A stretch of DNA of 64,000 nucleotides from Nemertoderma westbladi (lineage: Eukaryota > Xenacoelomorpha > Nemertodermatida > Nemertodermatidae). Both the position numbers and the translations under genes were made by a program. Positions 34,298-48,000 of the stretch are shown here, one piece after another (position 1 is the stretch's first letter; each line of letters starts with the position of its first letter). Below the pieces are notes generated by a model. The model ran no database searches and was not told the DNA's origin. It was given only the letters and a program-made list of their open reading frames with translations. The DNA is taken from assembly GCA_032718475.1 (NCBI GenBank), contig JAUCBJ010008402.1:1-64000 (forward strand), written 5' to 3'.

Positions 34298-35130
34298 CTC
34301 GTTTCGTAAGAGACGGACACCGCCATTCGGACCGAGCAATTAGTTCAACCGCTGATACTGCCGACGGGTTGGTTGGCCTTGGCTGCTCAGTGCTCATCCT
34401 TTTTCTCAATTGTTTTTTTTTACTTTCGGTACACCTCATTTGTTACCATTAGAGATGTAGTTGAGCCCTGCTAATTAGTCTGGAATGGATAGCGCGGGTT
34501 CAAGCCCCATCAACGTCCTTCACATATTTTCATGTCAGAAAATTTCATATTTTTCATCTCTAATACGCGGATTCGTAATTGCCTATTTCTGAACGTTCTG
34601 TTTTTTTTGCCATTTATTTCAGCATGTAAAAAACGTTTTGTTGGTTTGAAGGTGTTAAACTGCCAACTAATTTATTTGTTTTTGTAAGAATTAATTAATT
34701 GCTAAATAAATCTAAATTGAACAAGTTTTGTTTTTGTTGTTGTTTTGTTTTTGAAGCGCTTCCGGTATTTGGAACTCTCCCTCCTACTTAGTAGATATCC
34801 TTCCATTACCGAACCACGCCCTCCATCATCCCTCTCCATCAGCTCCCTGAGGTATTATTAACCCAGTTACCCGATGGCTCGCCATTACCCCGTGTATCTA
34901 CGTTACTCAGCTGTTACTTATTCCCTCACGGTTCCATTATTTCCCCCGCACCACTAAGTTACGCCTGTTAGATTTTCTCCGCACACGTTCCCTATATTTA
35001 TTTCTCACTTCACATTACTTATTTTTAATAATAACGCTTTACTTCGCGTGAATCTACAAATACTATTAGCTCCTTTTTATATTTCTTTTTCTTTCTTTTT
35101 CTAATTTTTCAATATCGGATCTACTTACTT
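34298..35130. other. Unique DNA between satellites B and C
   Basis: No convincing coding frame; the plus frame that runs out of the satellite to 34452 is repeat-derived. The stretch has a possible pol III promoter pair (34450-34515, listed separately), a T/G-rich run at about 34725-34757 and AT-rich to mixed-composition DNA without a recognised RNA or repeat. Confidence 0.5.
34450..34515 (+). ncRNA. tRNA-like pol III promoter (possible SINE head)
   Basis: TAGTTGAGCCC at 34458-34468 fits an A box at 10 of 11 positions, and GGTTCAAGCCC at 34497-34507 fits the B box consensus GGTTCRANNCC. Their 39-bp spacing is tRNA-like. A full cloverleaf is not supported: the T-arm pairs only in part and no acceptor stem is seen. 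A tRNA-derived SINE head, with the T/G-rich run near 34725-34757 as a possible tail, is the best reading; chance is possible. Confidence 0.35.
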
Positions 35131-35655
35131 TCTACTTCTGCTCAATGTGCAGTAGTTGTTCCCTTTCTACTTCAGCTCAATGTGCAGTAGTTGTTCCCTT
35201 TCTACTTCAGCTCAATGTGCAGTAGTTGTTCCCTTTCTACTTCAGCTCAATGTGCAGTAGTTGTTCCCTTTCTACTTCAGCTCAATGTGCAGTAGTTGTT
35301 CCCTTTCTACTTCAGCTCAATGTGCAGTAGTTGTTCCCTTTCTACTTCAGCTCAATGTGCAGTAGTTGTTCCCTTTCTACTTCAGCTCAATGTGCAGTAG
35401 TTGTTCCCTTTCTACTTCAGCTCAATGTGCAGTAGTTGTTCCCTTTCTACTTCAGCTCAATGTGCAGTAGTTGTTCCCTTTCTACTTCAGCTCAATGTGC
35501 AGTAGTTGTTCCCTTTCTACTTCAGCTCAATGTGCAGTAGTTGTTCCCTTTCTACTTCAGCTCAATGTGCAGTAGTTGTTCCCTTTCTACTTCAGCTCAA
35601 TGTGCAGTAGTTGTTCCCTTTCTACTTCAGCTCAATGTGCAGTAGTTGTTCCCTT
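35131..35655. repeat. Satellite C: 35-bp monomer, 15 copies
   Basis: Fifteen head-to-tail copies; a reference unit is 35166-35200, starting TCTACTTCAGCTCAATG and ending TTGTTCCCTT. All copies look identical except the first, which has TTCTG for TTCAG. CTACT and AGTAG within each unit form a weak inverted repeat. Near-zero divergence means recent amplification. Confidence 0.98.
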
Positions 35656-36036
35656 TCTTCTTCTTGATTTAATTAATACTATTCATTAATTATTAGTTGC
35701 GTTATTTATTAAACACAAACTGTTGTTATTCATTTGGCCAATGTACCAAAGTCCATTCTGCGTAATGGGTAAACCTATTCCATTTCCAATGCTATTTGTT
35801 TGTTCGGTTTCTATAGTTATTGATTACTCTGTTTTGCTTCTGTTAATTTATTTTACGTCAATGTTTCGCGATTTTCTATGTTATTCAACGTTTTCAGTTC
35901 CTCGTTACGCGTTCGTGGTACAGCGAGCTCCCTAGCAACGGTACTGCACCGCCGCACAAAGAGTGCCCACAACTCTCCGATAGCCAACCACCAATCCATG
36001 ACGGACATAGTGTCCAAGTTGGATTACCAGGAATAC
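35656..36036. other. Unique DNA between satellites C and D
   Basis: A 70-codon plus-strand frame at 35723-35935 is hydrophobic but otherwise featureless and I do not support it as a gene. The last 40 bp (ACGGACATAGTGTCC, TTACCAGGAATACCAG) look like a decayed first monomer of satellite D. Confidence 0.5.
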
Positions 36037-39000
36037 CAGAATACCCTGGACAACGATGTCCATACATTGGGAGACAAGGTGGGTAGAATACCATGGAGAA
36101 CGATGTCCATACATTGGGAGACAAGGTGGGTAGAATACCATGGACAACGATGTCCATACATTGGGAGACAAGGTGGGTAGAATACCATGGAGAACGATGT
36201 CCATACATCGGGAGACAAGGTGGGTAGAATACCATGGACAACGATGTCCATACATTGGGAGACAAGGTGGGTAGAATACCATGGAGAACGATGTCCATAC
36301 ATCGGGAGACAAGGTGGGTAGAATACCATGGAGAACGATGTCCATACATTGGGAGACAAGGTGGGTAGAATACCATGGACAACGATGTCCATACATTGGG
36401 AGACAAGGTGGGTAGAATACCATGGACAACGATGTCCATACATTGGGAGACAAGGTGGGTAGAATACCATGGACAACGATGTCCATACATTGGGAGACAA
36501 GGTGGGTAGAATACCATGGAGAACGATGTCCATACATCGGGAGACAAGGTGGGTAGAATACCATGGAGAACGATGTCCATACATCGGGAGACAAGGTGGG
36601 TAGAATACCATGGACAACGATGTCCATACATTGGGAGACAAGGTGGGTAGAATACCATGGAGAACGATGTCCATACATTGGGAGACAAGGTGGGTAGAAT
36701 ACCATGGACAACGATGTCCATACATTGGGAGACAAGGTGGGTAGAATACCATGGACAACGATGTCCATACATTGGGAGACAAGGTGGGTAGAATACCATG
36801 GACAACGATGTCCATACATTGGGAGACAAGGTGGGTGGGATACCATGGACAACGATGTCCATACATTGGGAGACAAGGTGGGTAGAATACCATGGACAAC
36901 GATGTCCATACATTGGGAGACAAGGTGGGTAGAATACCATGGAGAACGATGTCCATACATAGGGAGACAAGGTGGGTAGAATACCATGGACAACGATGTC
37001 CATACATTGGGAGACAAGGTGGGTAGAATACCATGGACAACGATGTCCATACATTGGGAGACAAGGTGGGTAGAATACCATGGACAACGATGTCCATACA
37101 TTGGGGGACAAGGTGGGTAGAATACCATGGACAACGATGTCCATACATTGGGAGACAAGGTGGGTAGAATACCATGGACAACGATGTCCATACATTGGGA
37201 GACAAGGTGGGTAGAATACCATGGACAACGATGTCCATACATTGGGAGACAAGGTGGGTAGAATACCATGGACAACGATGTCCATACATTGGGAGACAAG
37301 GTGGGTAGAATACCATGGTCAACGATGTCCATACATTGGGAGACAAGGTGGGTAGAATACCATGGTCAACGATGTCCATACATTGGGAGACAAGGTGGGT
37401 AGAATACAATGGAGAACGACGTCCATACATTGGGAGACAAGGTGGGTAGAATACCATGGACAACGATGTCCATACATTGGGAGACAAGGTGGGTAGAATA
37501 CCATGGACAACGATGTCCATACATTGGGAGACAAGGTGGGTAGAATACCATGGACAACGATGTCCATTGGGAGACAAGGTGGGTAGAATACCATGGACAA
37601 CGATGTCCATACATTGGGAGACAAGGTGGGTAGAATACCATGGACAACGATGTCCATTGGGAGACAAGGTGAGTAGAATACCATGGACAACGATGTCCAT
37701 ACATTGGGAGACAAGGTGGGTAGAATACCATGGAGAACGATGTCCATACATTGGGAGACGAGGTGGGTAGAATACCATGGACAACGATGTCCATACATTG
37801 GGAGACAAGGTGGGTAGAATAAGAATACCATGGACAACGATGTCCATACATTGGGAGACAAGGTGGGTAGAATACCATGGACAACGATGTCTATACATAG
37901 AGACAAGGTGAGTAGAATACCATGGACAACGATGTCCATACATTGGGAGACAAGGTGGGTAGAATACCATTGACAACGATATCCATACATTGGGAGACAA
38001 GGTGGGTAGAATACCATGGACAACGATGTCCATACATTGGGAGACAAGGTGGGTAGAATACCATGGACAACGATGTCCATACATTGGGAGGCAAGGTGGG
38101 TAGAATACCATGGACAACGATGTCCATACATTGGGAGACAAGGTGGGTAGAATACCATGGACAACGATGTCCATACATTAGGAGACAAGGTGGGTAGAAT
38201 ACCATGGACAACGATGTCCATACATTGGGAGACCAGGTGGGTAGAATACCATGGACAACGATGTCCATACATTGGGAGACAAGGTGGGTAGAATACCATG
38301 GACAACGATGTCTATACATAGAGAGACAAGGTGGGTAGAATACCATGGACAACGATGTCCATACATTGGGAGACAAGGTGGGTAGAATACCATGGACAAC
38401 GATGTCCATACATTGGGAGACAAGGTGGGTAGAATACCATGGACAACGATGTCTATACATAGAGAGACAAGGTGGGTAGAATACCATGGACAACGATGTC
38501 CATACATTGGGAGACAAGGTGGGTAGAATACCATGGACAACGATGTCCATACATTGGGAGACAAGGTGGGTAGAATACCATGGACAACGATGTCCATACA
38601 TTGGGAGACAAGGTGGGTAGAATACCATGGACAACGATGTCCATACATTGGGAGACAAGGTGGGTAGAATACCATGGACAACGATGTCCATACATTGGGA
38701 GGCAAGGTGAGTAGAATACCATGGACAACGATGTCCATACATTGGTAGACAAGGTGAGTAGAATACCATGGACAACGATGTCCATACATTGGGAGGCAAG
38801 GTGGGTAGAATACCATGGACAACGATGCCTATACATAGAGAGACAAGGTGAGTAGAATACTATGGACAACGATGTCCATACATTGGGAGACAAGGTGGGT
38901 AGAATACCATGGACAACGATGTTCATACATTGGGAGGCAAGGTGGGTAGAATACCATGGACAACGATGCCTATACATAGAGAGACAAGGTGAGTAGAATA

Positions 39001-42000
39001 CCATGGACAACGATGTCCATACATTGGGAGGCAAGGTGGGTAGAATACCATGGACAACGATGCCTATACATAGAGAGACAAGGTGAGTAGAATACCATGG
39101 ACAACGATGTCCATACATTGGGAGGCAAGGTGGGTAGAATACCATGGACAACGATGCCTATACATAGAGAGACAAGGTGAGTAGAATACCATGGACAACG
39201 ATGTCCATACATTGGGAGGCAAGGTGGGTAGAATACCATGGACAACGATGCCTATACATAGAGAGACAAGGTGAGTAGAATACTATGGACAACGATGTCC
39301 ATACATTGGGAGACAAGGTGGGTAGAATACCATGGACAACGATGTTCATACATTGGGAGACAAGGTGAGTAGAATACCATGGACAACGATGTCCATACAT
39401 TGGGAGACAAGGTGGGTAGAATACCATGGACAACGATGTCTATACATAGAGACAAGGTGAGTAGAATACCATGGACAACGATGTCCATACATTGGGAGAC
39501 AAGGTGGGTAGAATACCATTGACAACGATATCCATACATTGGGAGACAAGGTGGGTAGAATACCATGGACAACGATGTCCATACATTGGGAGACAAGGTG
39601 GGTAGAATACCATGGACAACGATGTCCATACATTGGGAGGCAAGGTGGGTAGAATACCATGGACAACGATGTCCATACATTGGGAGACAAGGTGGGTAGA
39701 ATACCATGGACAACGATGTCCATACATTAGGAGACAAGGTGAGTAGAATACCATGGACAACGATGTCCATACATTGGGAGACACGGTGAGTAGAATACCA
39801 TGGACAACGATGTCCATACATTGGGAGACAAGGTGAGTAGAATACCATGGACAACGATGTCCATACATTGGGAGACAAGGTGAGTAGAATACCATGGACA
39901 ACGATGTCCATACATTGGGAGGCAAGGTGGGTAGAATACCATGGACAACGATGCCTATACATTGGGAGACAAGGTGGGTAGAATACCATGGACAACGATG
40001 TCCATTGGGAGACAAGGTGAGTAGAATACCATGGACAACGATGTCCATACATTGGGAGACAAGGTGAGTAGAATACCATGGACAACGATGTCCATACATT
40101 GGGAGACAAGGTGAGTAGAATACCATGGACAACGATGTCCATACATTGGGAGACAAGGTGGGTAGAATACCATGGACAACGATGTCTATACATTGGGAGG
40201 CAAGGTGGGTAGAATACCATGGACAATGATGTCCATACATTGGGAGACAAGGTGGGTAGAATACCATGGACAACGATGTTCATACATTGGGAGGCAAGGT
40301 GGGTAGAATACCATGGACAACGATGTTCATACATTGGGAGGCAAGGTGGGTAGAATACCATGGACAACGATGCCTATACATAGAGAGACAAGGTGGGTAG
40401 AATACCATGGACAACGATGTCCTTACATTGGGAGACAAGGTGGGTAGAATACCATGGACAACGATGTCCATACATTGGGAGACAAGGTGAGTAGAATACC
40501 ATGGACAACGATGTCCATACATTGGGAGACAAGGTGGGTAGAATACCATGGACAACGATGTCTATACATTGGGAGGCAAGGTGGGTAGAATACCATGGAC
40601 AATGATGTCCATACATTGGGAGACAAGGTGGGTAGAATACCATGGACAACGATGTCCATACATAGAGAGACAAGGTGAGTAGAATACTATGGACAACGAT
40701 GTCCATACATTGGGAGACAAGGTGGGTAGAATACCATGGACAACGATGCCTATACATAGAGAGACAAGGTGGGTAGAATACCATGGACAACGATGTCCTT
40801 ACATTGGGAGACAAGGTGGGTAGAATACCATGGACAACGATGTCCATACATAGAGAGACAAGGTGAGTAGAATACTATGGACAACGATGTCCATACATTG
40901 GGAGACAAGGTGGGTAGAATACCATGGACAACGATGTTCATACATTGGGAGGCAAGGTGGGTAGAATACCATGGACAACGATGTCCATACATTGGGAGAC
41001 AAGGTGGGTAGAATACCATGGACAACGATGTTCATACATTGGGAGGCAAGGTGGGTAGAATACCATGGACAACGATGCCTATACATAGAGAGACAAGGTG
41101 AGTAGAATACCATGGACATCGATGTCCATACATTGGGAGACAAGGTGGGTAGAATACCATGGACAACGATGTTCATACATTGGGAGGCAAGGTGGGTAGA
41201 ATACCATGGACAACGATGCCTATACATAGAGAGACAAGGTGAGTAGAATACCATGGACAACGATGTCCATACATTGGGAGACAAGGTGGGTAGAATACCA
41301 TGGACAACGATGTTCATACATTGGGAGACAAGGTGGGTAGAATACCATGGACATCGATGTCCATACATTGGGAGACAAGGTGGGTAGAATACCATGGACA
41401 ACGATGTCCATACATTGGGAGACAAGGTGGGTAGAATACCATGGACATCGATGTCCATACATTGGGAGACAAGGTGGGTAGAATACCATGGACAACGATG
41501 TTCATACATTGGGAGGCAAGGTGGGTAGAATACCATGGACAACGATGCCTATACATAGAGAGACAAGGTGAGTAGAATACTATGGACAACGATGTCCATA
41601 CATTGGGAGACAAGGTGGGTAGAATACCATGGACAACGATGTTCATACATTGGGAGGCAAGGTGGGTAGAATACCATGGACAACGATGTCCATACATTGG
41701 GAGACAAGGTGAGTAGAATACCATGGACAACGATGTTCATACATTGGGAGGCAAGGTGGGTAGAATACCATGGACAACGATGTTCATACATTGGGAGGCA
41801 AGGTGGGTAGAATACCATGGACAACGATGCCTATACATAGAGAGACAAGGTGAGTAGAATACCATGGACAACGATGTCCATACATTGGGAGACAAGGTGG
41901 GTAGAATACCATGGACAACGATGCCTATACATAGAGAGACAAGGTGAGTAGAATACTATGGACAACGATGTCCATACATTGGGAGACAAGGTGGGTAGAA

Positions 42001-45000
42001 TACCATGGACAACGATGCCTATACATAGAGAGACAAGGTGAGTAGAATACCATGGACAACGATGTCCATACATTGGGAGACAAGGTGGGTAGAATACCAT
42101 GGACAACGATGCCTATACATAGAGAGACAAGGTGAGTAGAATACTATGGACAACGATGTCCATACATTGGGAGACAAGGTGGGTAGAATACCATGGACAA
42201 CGATGTTCATACATTGGGAGACAAGGTGGGTAGAATACCATGGACAACGATGTTCATACATTGGGAGGCAAGGTGGGTAGAATACCATGGACAACGATGT
42301 TCATACATTGGGAGGCAAGGTGGGTAGAATACCATGGACAACGATGTTCATACATTGGGAGACAAGGTGAGTAGAATACCATGGACAACGATGTCCATAC
42401 ATTGGGAGACAAGGTGGGTAGAATACCATGGACAACGATGTTCATACATTGGGAGACAAGGTGGGTAGAATACCATGGACAACGATGTTCATACATTGGG
42501 AGACAAGGTGGGTAGAATACCATGGACAACGATGTCCATACATTGGGAGACAAGGTGGGTAGAATACCATGGACAACGATGTTCATACATTGGGAGACAA
42601 GGTGGGTAGAATACCATGGACAACGATGTCCATACATTGGGAGACAAGGTGAGTAGAATACCATGGACAACGATGTTCATACATTGGGAGGCAAGGTGGG
42701 TAGAATACCATGGACAACGATGTTCATACATTGGGAGACAAGGTGAGTAGAATACCATGGACAACGATGTTCATACATTGGGAGGCAAGGTGGGTAGAAT
42801 ACCATGGACAACGATGTTCATACATTGGGAGACAAGGTGAGTAGAATACCATGGACAACGATGTTCATACATTGGGAGACAAGGTGAGTAGAATACCATG
42901 GACAACGATGTTCATACATTGGGAGGCAAGGTGGGTAGAATACCATGGACAACGATGTTCATACATTGGGAGACAAGGTGAGTAGAATACCATGGACAAC
43001 GATGTTCATACATTGGGAGACAAGGTGAGTAGAATACCATGGACAACGATGTTCATACATTGGGAGACAAGGTGAGTAGAATACCATGGACAACGATGTT
43101 CATACATTGGGAGGCAAGGTGGGTAGAATACCATGGACAACGATGCCTATACATAGAGAGACAAGGTGAGTAGAATACCATGGACAACGATGTCCATTGG
43201 GAGACAAGGTGAGTAGAATACCATGGACAACGATGCCTATACATAGAGAGACAAGGTGAGTAGAATACCATGGACAACGATGCCTATACATAGAGAGACA
43301 AGGTGAGTAGAATACCATGGACAACGATGCCTATACATAGAGAGACAAGGTGAGTAGAATACCATGGACAACGATGCCTATACATAGAGAGACAAGGTGA
43401 GTAGAATACCATGGACAACGATGTCCATTGGGAGACAAGGTGAGTAGAATACCATGGACAACGATGTTCATACATTGGGAGACAAGGTGAGTAGAATACC
43501 ATGGACAACGATGTTCATACATTGGGAGACAAGGTGAGTAGAATACCATGGACAACGATGTTCATACATTGGGAGACAAGGTGAGTAGAATACCATGGAC
43601 AACGATGTTCATACATTGGGAGGCAAGGTGGGTAGAATACCATGGACAACGATGCCTATACATAGAGAGACAAGGTGAGTAGAATACCATGGACAACGAT
43701 GTCCATTGGGAGACAAGGTGAGTAGAATACCATGGACAACGATGCCTATACATAGAGAGACAAGGTGAGTAGAATACCATGGACAACGATGCCTATACAT
43801 AGAGAGACAAGGTGAGTAGAATACCATGGACAACGATGCCTATACATAGAGAGACAAGGTGAGTAGAATACCATGGACAACGATGCCTATACATAGAGAG
43901 ACAAGGTGAGTAGAATACCATGGACAACGATGTCCATTGGGAGACAAGGTGAGTAGAATACCATGGACAACGATGTTCATACATTGGGAGACAAGGTGAG
44001 TAGAATACCATGGACAACGATGTTCATACATTGGGAGACAAGGTGAGTAGAATACTATGGACAACGATGTCCATACATTGGGAGACAAGGTGAGTAGAAT
44101 ACCATGGACAACGATGTCCATACATTGGGAGACAAGGTGAGTAGAATACCATGGACAACGATGTCCATACATTGGGAGACAAGGTGAGTAGAATACCATG
44201 GACAACGATGTCCATACATTGGGAGACAAGGTGAGTAGAATACTATGGACAACGATGTCCATACATTGGGAGACAAGGTGAGTAGAATACCATGGACAAC
44301 GATGTTCATACATTGGGAGGCAAGGTGGGTAGAATACCATGGACAACGATGCCTATACATAGAGAGACAAGGTGAGTAGAATACCATGGACAACGATGTC
44401 CATTGGGAGACAAGGTGAGTAGAATACCATGGACAACGATGCCTATACATAGAGAGACAAGGTGAGTAGAATACCATGGACAACGATGCCTATACATAGA
44501 GAGACAAGGTGAGTAGAATACCATGGACAACGATGTTCATACATTGGGAGACAAGGTGAGTAGAATACCATGGACAACGATGTTCATACATTGGGAGACA
44601 AGGTGAGTAGAATACCATGGACAACGATGTTCATACATTGGGAGACAAGGTGAGTAGAATACCATGGACAACGATGTTCATACATTGGGAGGCAAGGTGG
44701 GTAGAATACCATGGACAACGATGCCTATACATAGAGAGACAAGGTGAGTAGAATACCATGGACAACGATGTCCATTGGGAGACAAGGTGAGTAGAATACC
44801 ATGGACAACGATGCCTATACATAGAGAGACAAGGTGAGTAGAATACCATGGACAACGATGCCTATACATAGAGAGACAAGGTGAGTAGAATACCATGGAC
44901 AACGATGCCTATACATAGAGAGACAAGGTGAGTAGAATACCATGGACAACGATGCCTATACATAGAGAGACAAGGTGAGTAGAATACCATGGACAACGAT

Positions 45001-48000
45001 GTCCATTGGGAGACAAGGTGAGTAGAATACCATGGACAACGATGCCTATACATAGAGAGACAAGGTGAGTAGAATACCATGGACAACGATGTCCATTGGG
45101 AGACAAGGTGAGTAGAATACCATGGACAACGATGCCTATACATAGAGAGACAAGGTGAGTAGAATACCATGGACAACGATGTTCATACATTGGGAGACAA
45201 GGTGAGTAGAATACTATGGACAACGATGTCCATACATTGGGAGACAAGGTGGGTAGAATACCATGGACAACGATGTCCATACATTGGGAGACAAGGTGGG
45301 TAGAATTCCATGGAGAACGATGTCCATACATTGGGAGACAAGGCGGGTAGAATACCATGGACAACGATGTTCATACATTGGGAGGCAAGGTGGGTAGAAT
45401 ACCATGGACAACGATGCCTATACATAGAGAGACAAGGTGAGTAGAATACCATGGACAACGATGTCCATACATTGGGAGACAAGGTGAGTAGAATACCATG
45501 GACAACGATGTCCATACATTGGGAGACAAGGTGAGTAGAATACCATGGACAACGATGCCTATACATTGGGAGACAAGGTGGGTAGAATACCACGGACAAC
45601 GATGTTCATACATTGGGAGGCAAGGTGGGTAGAATACCATGGACAACGATGTCTATACATTGGGAGACAAGGTGGGTAGATTACTATGGACAACGATGTC
45701 CATACATTGGGAGACAAGGTGGGTAGAATACCATGGACAACGATGTTCATACATTGGGAGGCAAGGTGGGTAGAATACCATGGACAACGATGTCTATACA
45801 TAGAGAGACAAGGTGAGTAGAATACCATGGACAACGATGTTCATACATTGGGAGACAAGGTGAGTAGAATACTATGGACAACGATGTCCATACATTGGGA
45901 GACAAGGTGGGTAGAATACCATGGACAACGATGTCCATACATTGGGAGACAAGGTGGGTAGAATTCCATGGAGAACGATGTCCATACATTGGGAGACAAG
46001 GCGGGTAGAATACCATGGACAACGATGTTCATACATTGGGAGGCAAGGTGGGTAGAATACCATGGACAACGATGCCTATACATTGGGAGACAAGGTGAGT
46101 AGAATACTATGGACAACGATGTCCATACATTGGGAGACAAGGTGGGTAGAATACCATGGACAACGATGTCTATACATAGAGAGACAAGGTGGGTAGAATA
46201 CCATGGACAATGATGTCCATACATTGGGAGACAAGGTGGGTAGAATACCATGGACAACGATGCCTATACATTGGGAGACAAGGTGAGTAGAATACTATGG
46301 ACAACGATGTCCATACATTGGGAGACAAGGTGGGTAGAATACCATGGACAACGATGTTCATACATTGGGAGGCAAGGTGGGTAGAATACCATGGACAACG
46401 ATGTCCATACATTGGGAGACAAGGTGGGTAGAATACCATGGACAACGATGTTCATACATTGGGAGGCAAGGTGGGTAGAATACCATGGACAACGATGCCT
46501 ATACATAGAGAGACAAGGTGAGTAGAATACCATGGACAACGATGTCCATACATTGGGAGACAAGGTGGGTAGAATACCATGGACAACGATGTTCATACAT
46601 TGGGAGGCAAGGTGGGTAGAATACCATGGACAACGATGCCTATACATAGAGAGACAAGGTGAGTAGAATACCATGGACAACGATGTCCATACATTGGGAG
46701 ACAAGGTGGGTAGAATACCATGGACAACGATGTTCATACATTGGGAGGCAAGGTGGGTAGAATACCATGGACAACGATGCCTATACATAGAGAGACAAGG
46801 TGAGTAGAATACTATGGACAACGATGTCCATACATTGGGAGACAAGGTGGGTAGAATACCATGGACAACGATGTTCATACATTGGGAGGCAAGGTGGGTA
46901 GAATACCATGGACAACGATGTCCATACATTGGGAGGCAAGGTGGGTAGAATACCATGGACAACGATGTCCATACATTGGGAGACAAGGTGGGTAGAATAC
47001 TATGGACAATGATGTTCATACATTGGGAGGCAAGGTGGGTAGAATACCATGGACAACGATGTCCATACATTGGGAGACAAGGTGGGTAGAATACCATGGA
47101 CAACGATGTCCATACATTGGGAGACAAGGTGGGTAGAATACCATGGACAACGATGTTCATACATTGGGAGGCAAGGTGGGTAGAATACCATGGACAACGA
47201 TGTCCATACATTGGGAGACAAGGTGGGTAGAATACCATGGACAACGATGTTCATACATTGGGAGGCAAGGTGGGTAGAATACCATGGACAACGATGTCCA
47301 TACATTGGGAGACAAGGTGGGTAGAATACCATGGACAACGATGTTCATACATTGGGAGGCAAGGTGGGTAGAATACCATGGACAACGATGTCCATACATT
47401 GGGAGACAAGGTGGGTAGAATACCATGGACAACGATGTTCATACATTGGGAGGCAAGGTGGGTAGAATACCATGGACAACGATGCCTATACATAGAGAGA
47501 CAAGGTGAGTAGAATACTATGGACAACGATGTCCATACATTGGGAGACAAGGTGGGTAGAATACCATGGACAACGATGTTCATACATTGGTAGACAAGGT
47601 GGGTAGAATACCATGGACAACGATGTCCATACATTGGGAGACAAGGTGGGTAGAATACTATGGACAACGATGTCCATACATTGGGAGGCAAGGTGGGTAG
47701 AATACCATGGACAACGATGTCCATACATTGGGAGGCAAGGTGGGTAGAATACCATGGACAACGATGTTCATACATTGGGAGGCAAGGTGGGTAGAATACC
47801 ATGGACAACGATGTCCATACATTGGGAGGCAAGGTGGGTAGAATACCATGGACAACGATGTTCATACATTGGGAGGCAAGGTGGGTAGAATACCATGGAC
47901 AACGATGTCCATACATTGGGAGGCAAGGTGGGTAGAATACTATGGACAACGATGTCATACATTGGGAGACAAGGTGGGTAGAATACCATGGACAACGATG

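Noticed and set aside
26518-34452. Val-Thr-Val-Arg, Leu-Gln-Phe-Gly and Asn-Cys-Asn-Pro repeat proteins
   Set aside because: These are frame translations of the 12-bp satellite, open because 12 is a multiple of three and the unit has no stop. The 187-codon minus frame at 27041 merely joins the LINE2 3' end to satellite.
34450-34515. Functional tRNA gene
   Set aside because: A and B boxes are present but the acceptor stem does not form and the T-stem has mismatches. It is kept only as a possible SINE head.
35723-35935. Hydrophobic 70-codon frame between satellites C and D
   Set aside because: The AT-rich composition explains the hydrophobic residues. There is no start context, homology or splice support.
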